Of a stretch of 64,000 nt of DNA, positions 1-9,777 are shown piece by piece. The notes beneath the pieces were generated by a model, which worked only from the letters and a program-made list of their open reading frames with translations, did not search any database and was not told the origin of the DNA. The position numbers and the translations under genes are program-made. This stretch comes from Pictodentalium vernedei (Eukaryota; Mollusca; Scaphopoda; Dentaliida; Dentaliidae), in contig CM062297.1 of assembly GCA_031216915.1 (NCBI GenBank), positions 832,861,337-832,925,336 of the forward strand. Reading direction: 5' to 3'. The first letter of the stretch is position 1. Each line of letters begins with the position of its first letter.

Positions 1-740
1 CTCAAACATCAAACTTTTGATAAAATGGGCTGTGTTTGCGTACCCGCAGCATCCAAAGTTAAGAGGAGAAGTCAACATAAGTGGAAGTAGAATTCACTAA
101 GAATTTTTTTTGTAAGTAATAAGCGTATTCACAAAAACAAACCTTAACCCGTTTTGGTGCTGGATAAACAATGATACCCATCAAAAGCTTAAAATTCATG
201 TTCTCCCTGGATTTCTCTGAAAACATCTTGTAGATTTTAAGTAAAAATGGCCATTCGCAGTTTTTGGTATGAAATTACAAGTTGCATGAATAAATATTCC
301 TGTTAGCACTTGTTACCCCTCTACAAGCTGCCAGACATCAATATTTTGGATACATTTGAGGTAAAATGGACCATTTTCAAATAGACACAGCACTCAGTGG
401 ATATGTGTCAAACAAACATAACTCCTTTTGTCGGTTAGTAACTTGTCGGACGACGATACTGATATTAACCCACTCCACCGTTAATGATGGTTTTAACCTA
501 AACATTTTTTTATTCAAACTGAGTCATTTGAGACTACTATACTCACCTTTCTCATAACATCAATGAAGGAACTTCAGTGAGACAATTAAAAACAATTCAT
601 CAGACACTATGGGGTCATGAAAAATCATGGAATCTCATCGGGAAAAACCATGATTCTCCAGAATCATAAAGTCTAGTTTTAATTTCTATTTTTATACATA
701 TATATAACAGTTTTTTTTATTATTTATAAATCACTTTCAA
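1..740. other. AT-rich DNA without recognisable gene
   Basis: Short frames only, with no family resemblance and no repeat shared with the rest of the window. The best frame (366-557, plus) is 63 codons of ordinary composition. I see nothing to annotate here. Confidence 0.6.
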
Positions 741-743
741 TCC

Positions 744-1060
744 CTATACTTTCGTCATTTTAGCTAATTCTTGTATCGGTACAACATCATCATAGAAGTC
801 TCCCCAACTTTTCGGTTCGATTCTCGATCCTTTGGCAGGTTGTGGAGTTGTCAATTTATTAATAAACGCGTCGGCACCTCTCTTGCCGGCTTCCGAAGCT
901 ATTCGACCGCTCACTTCGGTCGTAGCTTTCTTACCCGCGTCGATCGCTGTTTTCTTTACGATTTTGAGAGTGCTCGACGCGATCTGTTTCACGGCGTCGC
1001 CGTTGAATTTACGAGTTCAAAATCGCATCATCGAATCCACGATGCCCGATCCGCCGTAGA
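744..1060 (-). pseudogene. Polinton/adintovirus pVI-like small basic protein, broken
   Basis: The reading from about 1060 down to 744 gives a Gly-Gly-Ser-Gly start region, a short Met-rich stretch (DSMMRF), an in-frame TGA, and then an Ala/Lys/Glu-rich helical stretch (KKTAIDAGKKATTEVSGRIA) ending in KMTKV and a stop. Short proteins of this build, with a glycine-rich start followed by an amphipathic basic helix, accompany the capsid genes of Polintons and adintoviruses and are compared with adenovirus pVI. That is family knowledge from memory and the resemblance is general. The stop codon and the lack of an ATG (the matching codon is AGG here) make this copy a relic. The same N-terminal part recurs in each tandem unit to its right, and in one unit (about 1235) it begins with ATG. 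Confidence 0.4.
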
Positions 1061-1160
1061 CGTAAGATCTAGCGTATCCCCTGTTATTTATCCCCTCGAT
1101 GGATTTCGATCGTGATGAACGCGAATTGCCCTAAAAAACTAAGGTTTTGGTGAGGTACGA
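1000..1160. repeat. Tandem unit 0, internally deleted copy of the 1.8-kb repeat
   Basis: This stretch starts like units 1 and 2 (AAATCGCATCATCG... to ...GTTATTTATC). It then jumps straight to the last ~50 bp of the unit (TCGATGGATTTCGATCG...GGTACGA). About 1.65 kb of the unit, including the whole DUF8207-like gene, is missing between the two ends. It adjoins unit 1 without a gap, so the array has three members. Confidence 0.8.
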
Positions 1161-1355
1161 GTTAAACTGGATTTACGAGTTAAAAATCGCATCATCGAAT
1201 CCACGATGCCCGATCCGCCGTGGACGTAAGATCTAGCGTATCCCATGTTATTTATCACTAAGATTTTTTTTTAATTATTATTTTTTTTTTTTTTAAATAT
1301 ATATATATTTTTTTTTATTTACCTAATATTTTTTTTCTTTTCTCTTACTATTTTA

Positions 1356-2165
1356 TTATTTCAAACAATTCATCAACTTTTGATAATCCTTCTTAGTCAA
1401 GACCTTCTGCCTCAACAATTTGTCGCACACACTCACTATCTCGTTATCCACTCTGGTGTTACCAACCTCTCTGCTTGCCATCAACAATCTCATTCTCTCC
1501 GACAAGGCACGGAGATCGCGCGGAAGAAATATCGGTCATTCCCTTTCCAGTCGTCGATTTCACGAAATACTCGTTCACCTTCCATATGGGTCCCACCGCG
1601 TTCTTCCACTTGTAACCTCTCCTATCCTTATGTCTCGTCTCTTTAGGATCGTTGTTCTTCTTCATGAAACAGAATGTCTCCATAATTTTTGTAATCCTCC
1701 TCGGTGTTATCGTCGGGTCTCTGGTGAGACAGCAGAGTATACAATCCGTCAGTCATTTCGTACCTATTCAGACCGACGATCAAATAGCGACCTTCAAGCG
1801 ATACTTCCATGTCAACCACGAAAGTTTTATCGCGATAGTCACGAAATCCGTACATCGGATCTTTCACGATTCCACTACCATCATCAGATTTAAATGCTGA
1901 TGCTCGAAATGCTCGAAGCGTTGCTACTATCAACGTTACTCGCATCGGTCTCGATTCTCTCCGGAGTGTATTCGGACAAACTTTTTGGCGGATCGGTCTC
2001 GATTCTCTCCGGAGTGTAACGAGACGGAGTTCTCGGCGCAGAACTACCTGGGTGCGAACCCATCCTCAGAGAACCTTCTTTTATGGGTCTCAATTCCTCG
2101 ACGATCTCTTTCCTGGCTCGTTCTTGAACCTCGGTGATGGGTCTGAACAACTTGGTCGCCCCTGT
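1356..2165 (-). pseudogene. DUF8207-like Polinton-associated protein, copy 1
   Basis: Reading the minus strand from about 2165 gives an N-terminal region with FRPITEVQERARKEIVEEL, then a low-complexity linker with two copies of YTPERIETD. Next comes the conserved core (GRYLIVGLNRYEMTDGLYTL, DDNTEEDYKNYGDILF, RGYKWKNAVGPIWK). It ends with a C-terminal segment (LSERMRLLMASREVGNT, then KLLRQKVLTKKDYQKL) and a stop at 1356. The order and motifs match the uncharacterised family that Pfam calls, as far as I recall, DUF8207, often found in Polinton-type elements of insects and cnidarians. Function is unknown. The frame is broken at about 1665 (after HEEEQRS) and about 1530 (before RDLRALSERM). Both breaks also occur in copy 2, so they predate the duplication or reflect introns or frameshifting. 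Confidence 0.65.
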
Positions 2166-2641
2166 CCTGCGACTGAATTTTCTCCTTACTTACGTTGTGT
2201 AGAAACATTTTTTTTTATTTATTTATTATTATTTTTTCTATTTTATTTTTTTAATAAAAAACAGTTATTTTTTTTTTGTATTCTTATTTATTTTTTTTGA
2301 ATGTTGTATTATATATATATATCTTTTGTATTCTTATTTTTTTTTAATGTTGTTTATATATATATATTTTAAAAAACAATTTTTTATCATTCGTCTCACA
2401 ACTCATAATATCTACATAATCGCGGACCGGAGTGGGCGCACCTCACGCGTTTAGAATCCAGGAGCTATCTCTCCTTGCCAAAAACCTCTCTATGTCATCG
2501 ATGGCTGGTTCGGGCACACCGATAAATTCGCCCATCGATTCGGACTCCGTTTTTCCGCGGGAATCGACGTTAGATCGCTAGTCTTCCATCCGCACCTGTG
2601 GTGTCTTTTTGGTGGTATTCTGTCGAAAAAAATCACCTAAA

Positions 2642-2722
2642 ATGGCGGGTCCATGTTACCTCTGCGAAAAGGTGGGGGTTTTCCCTGAGAACGGTTGTTG
2701 TCAGATTTACGAGCGCACCTAA
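2642..2722 (+). CDS. Cys-rich 26-residue microORF, copy 1
   Basis: ATG to TAA, encoding a 26-residue peptide with four cysteines (motifs CYLC and CC) and no detectable signal peptide. I do not recognise it. It is listed because the matching microORF in the second tandem unit differs at four sites, all third codon positions and all silent, while the overlapping minus-strand frame changes amino acids. That is weak evidence of coding constraint. The sequence upstream (CACCTAAA before the ATG) is also kept. It may equally be chance in a short stretch. Confidence 0.25.
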   Translation: MAGPCYLCEKVGVFPENGCCQIYERT

Positions 2723-3168
2723 AAGTGAATTTTTAAGAGAGGGAATTTTATAGAGTTTGTTAAAATTCCTCGAAATTTTAGTCGGATCCATGTTGTTTAG
2801 AGAAATTGAAACGTCGAACACACCACGCGTCGTCTACGTCCACCACTGAAAAAACCGTAAACGTGATGATGTGAATGTGAGCGTGTCGCATCGAACAAGT
2901 CGATGGATTTCGATCGTGATGAACGCAAATTGCCCTAAAAAACTAAGTTTTTGGTTAGGTACGAGTTAAACTGAATTTACGAGTTAAAAATCGCATCATC
3001 GAATCCACGATGCCCGATCCGCCATAGACGTAAGATCTAGCGTATCCCCTGTTATTTATCACTAAGATTTTTTTTAATTATTATTATTTTTTTTTTTTAA
3101 ATATATATATATTTTTTTTTTTATTTACCTAATATTTTTGGGTTTTTTTCTTTTCTCTTACTATTTTA

Positions 3169-3995
3169 TTATTTCAAACAATTCATCACCTTTTGATAAT
3201 CCTTCTTAGTCAAGACCTTCTGCCTCAACAATTCGTCGCACACACTCACTATCTCGTTATCCACTCTGGTGTTACCAACCTCTCTGCTTGCCATCAACAA
3301 TCTCATTCTCTCCGACAAGGCACGGAGATCGCGCGGAAGAAATATCGGTCATTCCCTTTCCAGTCGTCGATTTCACAAAATACTCGTTCACCTTCCATAT
3401 GGGTCCCACCGCGTTCTTCCACTTGTAACCTCTCCTATCCTTAGGTCTCGTCTCTTTCGGATCGTTGTTCTTCTTCATGAAACAGAATGTCTCCATAATT
3501 TTTGTAATCCTCCTCGGTGTTATCGTCGGGTCTCTGGTGAGACAGCAGAGTATACAATCCGTCAGTCATTTCGTACCTATTCAGACCGACGATCAAATAG
3601 CGACCTTCAAGCGATACTTCCATGTCAACCACGAAAGTTTTATCGCGATAGTCACGAAATCCGTACATCGGATCTTTCACGATTCCACTACCATCATCAG
3701 ATTTAATGCTAAAAATGCTCGAAGCATCGCTACTATCAACGTTACTCGCATCGGTCTCGATTCTCTCCGGAGTTTATTCGGACAAACTTTTTGGCGTAAA
3801 ACTACCGACGCTACTCGGATCGGTCTCGATTCTCTCCGGAGTGTAACGAGTCGGAGTTCTCGGCGCAGAACTACCTGGGTGCGAACCCATCCTCAGAGAA
3901 CCTTCTTTTATGGGTCTCAATTCCTCAACGATCTCTTTCCTGGCTCGTTCTTGAACCTCGGTGATGGGTCTGAACAACTTGGTCGCCCCTGTCCT
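3169..3995 (-). pseudogene. DUF8207-like Polinton-associated protein, copy 2
   Basis: Same protein family and layout as the copy at 1356-2165: FRPITEVQERARKEIV near the N-terminus (about 3975), the YTPERIETD linker, the core GRYLIVGLNRYEMTDGLYTL around 3550-3608, WKNAVGPIWK, and the C-terminal helix region ending at 3169. It has the same two frame breaks as copy 1. The linker here reads through an extra Ser/Val-rich insert (SSVGSF). Near-identity with copy 1 shows the duplication is fairly recent compared with the frame breaks. Confidence 0.65.
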
Positions 3996-4460
3996 GTGCC
4001 TGAATTTTCTCCTTACTTACGTTGTGTAGAAACATTTTTTTTATTTATTTATTATTATTATTTTTTTTTGTTTTTTTTAATAAAAAACAGTTATTTTTTT
4101 TGTATTCTTATTTATTTTTTGGAATGTTGTATTATATATATATCTTTTGTATTCTTATTTTTTTTTAATGTTGTTTATATATATATTTTAAAAAACAATT
4201 TTTTATCATTCGTCTCACAACTCATAATATCTACATAATCGCGGACCGGAGTGGGCGCACCTCACGCGTTTAGACTCCAGGAGCTATCTCTCCTTGCGAA
4301 AAACCTCTCTATGTCATCGATGGCTGGTTCGGGCGCACCGATAAATTCGCCCCTCGATTCGGACTCCGTTTTTCCGCGGGAATCAACGTTAGATCGCTAG
4401 TCTTCCATCCGCACTGGTGGTGTCTTTTTGGTGGTATTCTGTCGAAAAAATTCACCTAAA

Positions 4461-4541
4461 ATGGCGGGTCCGTGTTACCTCTGCGAAAAGGTGGGTGTTT
4501 TCCCCGAGAATGGTTGTTGTCAGATTTACGAGCGCACCTAA
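4461..4541 (+). CDS. Cys-rich 26-residue microORF, copy 2
   Basis: Encodes exactly the same 26 residues as 2642-2722. The four differences fall in Pro, Gly, Pro and Asn codons (CCA/CCG, GGG/GGT, CCT/CCC, AAC/AAT). Four changes all landing on third positions has a chance of about 1 in 81 if positions were random. Function unknown; possibly no function. Confidence 0.25.
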   Translation: MAGPCYLCEKVGVFPENGCCQIYERT

Positions 4542-4783
4542 AAGTGAATTTTTAAGAGAGGGAATTTTATAGAGTTTGTTAAAATTCCTCGAAATTTTAG
4601 TCGGATCCACGTTGTTTAGAGAAATTGAAACGTCGAACACACCACGCCTCGTCTACGTCCACGACTGAAAAAACCGTAGACGTGACGATGTGAATGTGAA
4701 CGTGTCGCATCGAACAAGTCGATGAATTTCGATCGTGATGAACGCGAATTGCCCTAAAAAACTAAGTTTTTGGTGAGGTACGA

Positions 4784-5583
4784 TCTGTGCCGAAAATTTG
4801 GTGCGCTCGTATCGGCCATTCTACCCTACTGCACATAAGCTTTTAAAAATACAGGAGTTGTCAAGCTGCCTGTAACTGTTATGTGAAGGAAAACCAGTGA
4901 TTATCAATTTAAGCAACCTATTAACGCCAATGTTTTCGATTCTGCTCAAACAGGGGCTTCAATTAGTACTTAATCGCTATAAGCTTATGCCTTTATTCAA
5001 TAGATTTAAAATATGCAGTGGAATATTTGTTCTTCGGAATTCCTCTAGAAAAAACAATTTCTTCATTTCACAACATTGCTATCACTGGATGACAATGTAC
5101 CTCATCGTCCGGAATTTGTACACATTCACATTGGTGGACAACTTTACTGATTCACGATTACTTTCTTTAAATGACACATGCATGTTATTAAGCGCACCGG
5201 ACCTCTGCAGCAGATGGTAACAACACTCGCCGATTAATATGAAGCCCCAAATGCTTTGTTTTCGGATCAGTCCGGTAAATCGCTTACACAATGGATCTAA
5301 GTTTGATTCAAGAGTTTGATTAAACAACGTGTGCTTGGGTGTGAAGGGGTCATTCAAGTCTTTTAGCGTGTTTTAGGACCACTGCTCCCCGGAAAACTGC
5401 CACAATCCAAATATGCACAGCCCGACAACTGCTTCCAGTCGAACTGGCAGCCAGGACAACTGCCCACCTCAGTAGTAAAGGCGGGCACTCTGGGTACAAG
5501 CATTTTACACTGATTTCCCCATACCGCAATATGGGCACTTGAGGTACAAAATTAACATAGGATTCTCCATAGGGGCTTGTACC
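4784..5583. other. Unassigned DNA between the tandem array and the protease fragment
   Basis: No open frame longer than about 100 codons and none with a family signature. A minus-strand reading near 5150-5060 has a Cys/His cluster (QCECVQIPDD, then CHP) but is interrupted by stops every 25-35 codons. It probably belongs to the Polinton relic or to an older unrecognised insertion. Confidence 0.5.
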
Positions 5584-5934
5584 TTAAGTGCCCATTTTTG
5601 TACTCAGAGTGCCCCCTTTGGAGGCAAAAATAGATTTTAAAATTATAATTGTATCTATTGGTGGTAAGCCATAGGAATCAAAATAGATGGCTGACTGATT
5701 GTCTTTGAAATATATCACCACCCAATACAATCCGTCACTCATTTCGTACCTATTCAGACCGACGATCAAATAGCGACCTTCTCCTGGTTCTCTTGAATCT
5801 GTGTTCACAATATAAGCTTTTCTATGTTTAAGCTTTTGTTTTGGTAATAAGTTTCTTGAACACACTTTTCCATTCAATGATGATAACCTTAGAGAATTGT
5901 TCAGTATATATTGTAGCTGAGTGGTTTCCAACAT
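5584..5934 (-). pseudogene. Adenain-like cysteine protease fragment with an internal DUF8207 patch
   Basis: The ATG at 5934 opens a 116-residue frame. The N-terminus (LQYILNNSLRLSSLNGKVCS, then YIVNTDS) and the segment WVVIYFKDN...YFDSYGLPP are typical of the adenovirus-protease-like enzyme of Polintons, which matures capsid proteins. In that family the first segment leads through Thr-His-Trp, where His is catalytic, into the strand ending in the acidic YFDSYG. Here the His is missing. In its place lie ~19 residues (GRYLIVGLNRYEMSDGLY) encoded by 56 bp that match the DUF8207-like genes at 1740-1795 and 3553-3608 with one mismatch. The frame ends before the region where the catalytic Gln and Cys would lie. 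The fragment is therefore inactive on two grounds. Confidence 0.7.
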
Positions 5935-6284
5935 CTCTTCTTAGCACTGAAAAGGGCTGTTAAGTAGTTGTTAATCAAGATATACTGTATAATATGACGA
6001 GTCTCCTTTAACTAATTCTTTTGTCTTTTGTGTCAGTCTATTTCATAGTCTATACGAGCACAACATTCATGCTATCTTGTGTAGATTATGTAGTATAGTC
6101 ACTGGACACAGTTTCTCTAAACATTCTGTAATGTATATATCTAATAATGTTGTTGTGTTGGATCGACATTCTTCATTTTTCTGTTTAATGGATTTTATCA
6201 ATTCTATCATGACACATTCTTGAAATAATGTTTGTATTTTTCTTCACACATCTTGCAATGTTCACATTTATTCACATTATATTG
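5935..6284. other. AT-rich spacer between protease and capsid relics
   Basis: No frame with recognisable content. It lies between the stop of the capsid-like gene (6285) and the start of the protease-like gene (5934) on the minus strand, so it is probably the intergenic part of the same relic element. Confidence 0.45.
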
Positions 6285-6396
6285 TTAATAGTCAAATATC
6301 ACTTCTCTGAATTTGTTGATTTCTATCTCACTATCAAATTCTGCACAGACAACAACGTTGATCACCTCCGGAAGAGCTTGAGCAAACTGGAGACAT
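6285..6396 (-). pseudogene. C-terminal end of capsid-like gene, displaced by LINE-A
   Basis: The minus strand reads LQFAQALPEVINVVVCAEF followed by a short segment ending VIFDY and a TAA stop at 6285. This is the ending expected for F54H12.2-like capsid proteins of Polintons (pattern: ...ALP..VNV.VYAEF...REV.FDY). The rest of the gene is at 9778-10960, on the far side of LINE-A. The two pieces are flanked by the same 7 bp (GAGACAT at 6390-6396 and 9778-9784). Confidence 0.65.
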
Positions 6397-9300
6397 GAAT
6401 GAATGAATGAAAGGTTTTAGCGCGCCGAAGGCGCGCAGGGACGATGTGGGATTTACAAATCCCTTGCGACCCGGTTAGCCTTATTTTATTTCACTTGGAT
6501 CTTGGATCACACAGGCCTAGCTTTCCTATTGCCTCAAATGGGGTCTGAAGGGGTATGCACGCGGTTAGAATTCCTGGCAGTTTGCATTGGAGTGATAGAT
6601 TGTCAAAGACCAAACCCTCAAAGCCATTAAGACTATTGGAGAGTGGGCTCTATTCGGTTCCAGCTTGGCGATGGTAGAGGTTTGAGTCCCACCATGGTGG
6701 CGAGCCAGAATATAATGTTGTGCGATGGCAATTTTAAGGGAAAAGGAAAAAAGAAAACCAAACAGCAACGCCGGTTTGGTAGCGGCCCCGGTATATGACC
6801 ATAGCGGTTACAAAAAAGGAATGGAGAAAGCTCCAACAGTTTAGTTGAAAAAAACCGGGAGTCATCCATCAAGCCTTCTGGGAGATAGGATGCCGTGTGT
6901 GATTTTGAGGTATCTGGTTATCCTTCGGGAATTCCAAATGACCTCCACCCCCCCCCCCCCTCCCCAAAAAAAAAAAAAAAAAAAAAAAAAAAGCCCTTAA
7001 AAGGGCTGTTTGCTGGCAAGATTGTTTCAATCCTTGCCTTGGTCTTGTTAGGTTTTCTGCACATCTTTGCTTGAGGATTGTTTCAATCCCTCATAGTATG
7101 TCATTCAGTTTGGTCGTGTGTCTGATGAGATAGAGGAGGGAGAAAAGATAGAGAGCTGGAAATTAGAGCAATTCGGTTTTTAATTTACACCTTTTCCGTC
7201 CTTTTGGATGGGGAAGCCAGCATTTTTTCCCCGAGATTTATATCTCAAGGAGGGGAGACCCGGCAGCAGGTGGAGATTTTCCTCGCTGTTTGCAACTCCC
7301 ACTGGTAACAGAGGCAAGCTTTCGTGCGTATCGTGTCACCCGCAGCCAGTTCTAAATTTAGGTCACAGAATAACTGGCTCACCCCATCACAATGATGTAA
7401 TCTTTAACCCTTTCGATAGACATGCCCCAGATTATTTAGTTTTCCTATTGAGGACGCGATGCGCATTGAGTTCTATTATTAATTCGCTGTCTTGAAGTCT
7501 ATTTAGAGTTTTGCTTTGAAGATCTTTTAAGCGCATTGCTATAGTGTCTATTTTTGCTATCTCGTGAAGTTGTTTTATCGATGTCCACGTGGGCTTGCGC
7601 AGAGCCACGCGCAAGGCATGATTTTGGACCCGTTGTAGTTTTTCAATGTTGGTTTTATTCAGGTCACTTGTTATTATGGCCCCATACTCTAGTACTGGGC
7701 GTATATATGATTTGTAAAGATTGAGGAGAATTTCTTTATTGGCTCCCCAATTTTTACCTCTGATCATTTTCAGGAAATTGATGCGTTTAGTGGCTTTGAC
7801 GGTGACTGAGTTTATGTGATTGTTTAGATTGAGACTGCTATCCAGGTTGAATCCCAGAAACTTTGCCTCATTACTAGCTTCAAGTTTATGATCGTAAAGC
7901 TTAAGCTCAATATTAGGGACAGGCTTTTTCCTTTGTTTTTTATAGAATGTGATTCTTTGTGTTTTCGTGGCATTTAGCTTGATGCGCCACAGAGCGCACC
8001 AGTCTTGCAGGTCGCGGATGGTATCCTGCAGGCGGTTTTGTATTATGTTTCCAGACTTACTGGCCGTCCACATTCCTTTGTCGTCTGAGAATTGAGATAG
8101 CTCAACATGGTTCTTCCCTAGTTTGTCAATGTCATTCACATATATTATAAATAGAAGCGGGCTGAGGACCGAACCCTGTGGAGTGCCCGCTTCGAGTTTT
8201 ACCTCGGCTGACACTTCGCGGTTGACTCTCACTTTGATTTTTCGATCAGATAAAAATGATGATATGATCCTTAGAATTTTGATAGGTAGCCCCATTTTAG
8301 CTAGTTTGTATCTCATGCCATTGTGCCAGACAGAGTCAAACGCTTTTTCTACGTCGAGTAATAGCGCGGTTCCTATTTCATTTTGACTGAACGCCGTTTT
8401 CATATAATCTACCAGTCTATAAACATGCTCTATTCCCTCTCTTTGGCTCCTGTATGCCCTTTGCCACTTGTTGAAAAAGCTGATTGATTCGAGATGGCTG
8501 CGGAGTCTAGTCGTGAGAATCCGTTCGAAAATGTTTCCAATACAGCTGAGTAGGCTGATTGGGCGGTAATTAGCTGGGTTGCTCAAATCCTTGTCGGGTT
8601 TGGGTATCATGACTCCTGTAGCTACTTTCCAACATTTTGGGAAGTATCCACTAGAGAGACAGCAGTTTAGGAGGTTAGTGAGTCTACCGAAAAAAGTGTT
8701 GGGACATTGTTTCAGGATTTTGTATGAGACCTCGTCCCCTCCTGGGGAAGAAGAAGACTTACATTTTTTAATTGTGTTAGCCACTTCTTCTTTGCTTATC
8801 GGTTCCGTGAGTTCATGGCCATCCCCGTCCTCGGGCGTTTGGCTGAAGTTGGCATCGTTAAACGTTGTCTTGTTGTCTTGAACAAATTTGTTTACTTTTT
8901 CTTTGAACTCGTCATCAAACCTATCGCCCTCATGTGGACGATGATATTTCTTAAGGAGCTCAGCAAAGGCGCTAGCCTTCGCCTTGTCATCCAGGGCCAT
9001 AGTTCCATCGTTGATCTTTAGTGCCTTACTGTTGGCGTCTTTATGTTTTTGTCCAGTAAGGGTTTTAAAAGTATCCCAAAACTTTTTAGTCTCCCTGAGT
9101 CCATTTAGATTTTCCGTTGCTTTTTTCCATCTCACGCGATTGTCGTTTGCTATTGCTTTTTTAACTTCGCCGTGGAGGCGATTATACACGGCTTTAAGTT
9201 CGACCTTTTTAGTTGGAAGTTTTTCTGATTTGTATGCATGGAAGGCCTTTCTTTTTTGTTTTATTATTTGGAGTGTGGTTTCAGTTATTCTGTTGGCCCG

Positions 9301-9777
9301 CGGTTTAACTGTCTGTTTGGGACAAATCTCATCAAGAGTGTTGTTAATGACTTCACTGAGATTGGTACATGCTTGCTCGAGCTCGCAGGTATTCATTGGG
9401 TCGTTTTTGTTTATTTTAACCTGAATTATTTTTCTGAAGAGGTCCCAGTCAATTTTGGATAGATTCCTCCTCCTCATTGTGGGGTATCTTGCGGGTCCGC
9501 TGCAACCGTGTAATGTAGCATGAACAGGCAGGTGGTCGCTACCTAAATCATCGTCCCCCACATATATGTCTTGCATTTGATTAGTTAGTGATTTACTGGT
9601 TATAATTAGGTCAAGGATGTCGGATTGGTGGAGGGTGTTGTTACTGACGTGAGTAATGTCGTGGTCGTTATTTAATACAAAAAGATCAAATTGTTCGATG
9701 ATATTGAAGAGAGCGTCGCCATTGGGCTCCGTTTTATTGCATCCGAAAACCTGATGTTTGGCATTGAAATCACCTAA
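6397..9777 (-). mobile_element. LINE-A, 5'-truncated non-LTR retrotransposon inserted in the capsid-like gene
   Basis: A 3.4-kb element on the minus strand: the 3' part of ORF2 (7432-9777), then a ~1-kb 3' UTR, ending in a (TTCA)n tail at 6397-6410. It is 5'-truncated inside the endonuclease domain. The 7-bp duplication GAGACAT on both sides marks the insertion. The 3' UTR has an internal homopolymer block (poly-T then poly-G on the minus strand, 6946-6991) and an AGCCCTTTTAAGGGCT palindrome near 7000. Two shorter 3'-end copies lie at 25549-26372 and 26381-27050, and a bare tail stub lies at 12891-12994. Confidence 0.85.
7432..9777 (-). CDS. LINE-A ORF2 (partial endonuclease, reverse transcriptase)
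   Basis: About 780 residues of open frame. It starts inside the APE-type endonuclease (LLGDFNAKHQVFGC, later GSDHLPVHATL with the catalytic Asp-His). The reverse transcriptase follows (NYRPISLLSCIGNIFERIL; LLLDVEKAFDSVWH, motif A; AGTPQGSVLSPLLF, motif B; QFSDDKGMW, motif C) and then the C-terminal domain (LYKSYIRPVLEYGA...LQRVQNHALR). The style is that of Jockey/CR1-group LINEs. Motif C reads FSDD where FADD or YADD is usual; both aspartates are kept. The frame reads on upstream into the interrupted capsid gene (9778-9849), so the first ~22 residues of the longest frame are not LINE sequence. Truncated at the 5' end, it cannot be autonomous, yet the remaining frame has no stop, suggesting a fairly young insertion. 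Confidence 0.85.
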   Translation of the reverse strand, partial: LGDFNAKHQVFGCNKTEPNGDALFNIIEQFDLFVLNNDHDITHVSNNTLHQSDILDLIITSKSLTNQMQDIYVGDDDLGSDHLPVHATLHGCSGPARYPTMRRRNLSKIDWDLFRKIIQVKINKNDPMNTCELEQACTNLSEVINNTLDEICPKQTVKPRANRITETTLQIIKQKRKAFHAYKSEKLPTKKVELKAVYNRLHGEVKKAIANDNRVRWKKATENLNGLRETKKFWDTFKTLTGQKHKDANSKALKINDGTMALDDKAKASAFAELLKKYHRPHEGDRFDDEFKEKVNKFVQDNKTTFNDANFSQTPEDGDGHELTEPISKEEVANTIKKCKSSSSPGGDEVSYKILKQCPNTFFGRLTNLLNCCLSSGYFPKCWKVATGVMIPKPDKDLSNPANYRPISLLSCIGNIFERILTTRLRSHLESISFFNKWQRAYRSQREGIEHVYRLVDYMKTAFSQNEIGTALLLDVEKAFDSVWHNGMRYKLAKMGLPIKILRIISSFLSDRKIKVRVNREVSAEVKLEAGTPQGSVLSPLLFIIYVNDIDKLGKNHVELSQFSDDKGMWTASKSGNIIQNRLQDTIRDLQDWCALWRIKLNATKTQRITFYKKQRKKPVPNIELKLYDHKLEASNEAKFLGFNLDSSLNLNNHINSVTVKATKRINFLKMIRGKNWGANKEILLNLYKSYIRPVLEYGAIITSDLNKTNIEKLQRVQNHALRVALRKPTWTSIKQLHEIAKIDTIAMRLKDLQSKTLNRLQDSELIIELNAHRVLNRKTK

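Larger units (their letters stand above)
1161..2964. repeat. Tandem unit 1 of a 1.8-kb segmental repeat
   Basis: Starts GTTAAACTGG and ends GGTTAGGTACGA. It is collinear with 2965-4783 with an offset of about 1813-1819 bp and differs by scattered substitutions and homopolymer-length changes. Each unit holds, on the minus strand, a DUF8207-like pseudogene and the N-terminal part of a pVI-like gene, and on the plus strand a 26-codon Cys-rich microORF. AT-rich simple stretches (poly-T, TATATA) separate the parts. Confidence 0.9.
2965..4783. repeat. Tandem unit 2 of the 1.8-kb segmental repeat
   Basis: Second full unit, directly following unit 1, ending TGGTGAGGTACGA at 4783 where similarity stops abruptly. 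The gene content and order are as in unit 1. Unit 2 carries a longer linker in its DUF8207-like gene (an extra segment around 3795-3815) and differs at scattered bases. Confidence 0.9.

Noticed and set aside
366..557. 63-codon plus-strand frame near the left edge
   Set aside because: No resemblance, no repeat support and an AT-rich background.
2443..2535. 30-codon minus-strand frame (FIGVPEPAIDDIERFLARRD) in tandem unit 1
   Set aside because: In unit 2 the start codon is lost (ATG to AGG) and several residues change, so there is no sign of constraint.
2633..2821. 62-codon minus-strand frame opposite the Cys-rich microORF
   Set aside because: Between the two units it shows several amino-acid changes and loses its internal ATG, unlike the plus-strand frame.
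4890..5220. Minus-strand Cys/His cluster (QCECVQIPDD...CHP) suggestive of a zinc domain such as those near P2X7-like intracellular domains
   Set aside because: Stops interrupt it every ~25-35 codons and the spacing does not fit; too weak to call.
7118..7170. CTGATGAG...GAAA in the LINE-A 3' UTR as a hammerhead candidate
   Set aside because: The required helices around the core do not pair.
6397..7200. LINE-A 3' UTR copies as tRNA-derived SINEs (B-box-like GGTTTGAGTCCC)
   Set aside because: No A box at the right distance. The full LINE-A contains the same sequence as its 3' UTR, so truncated LINE copies explain all of them.
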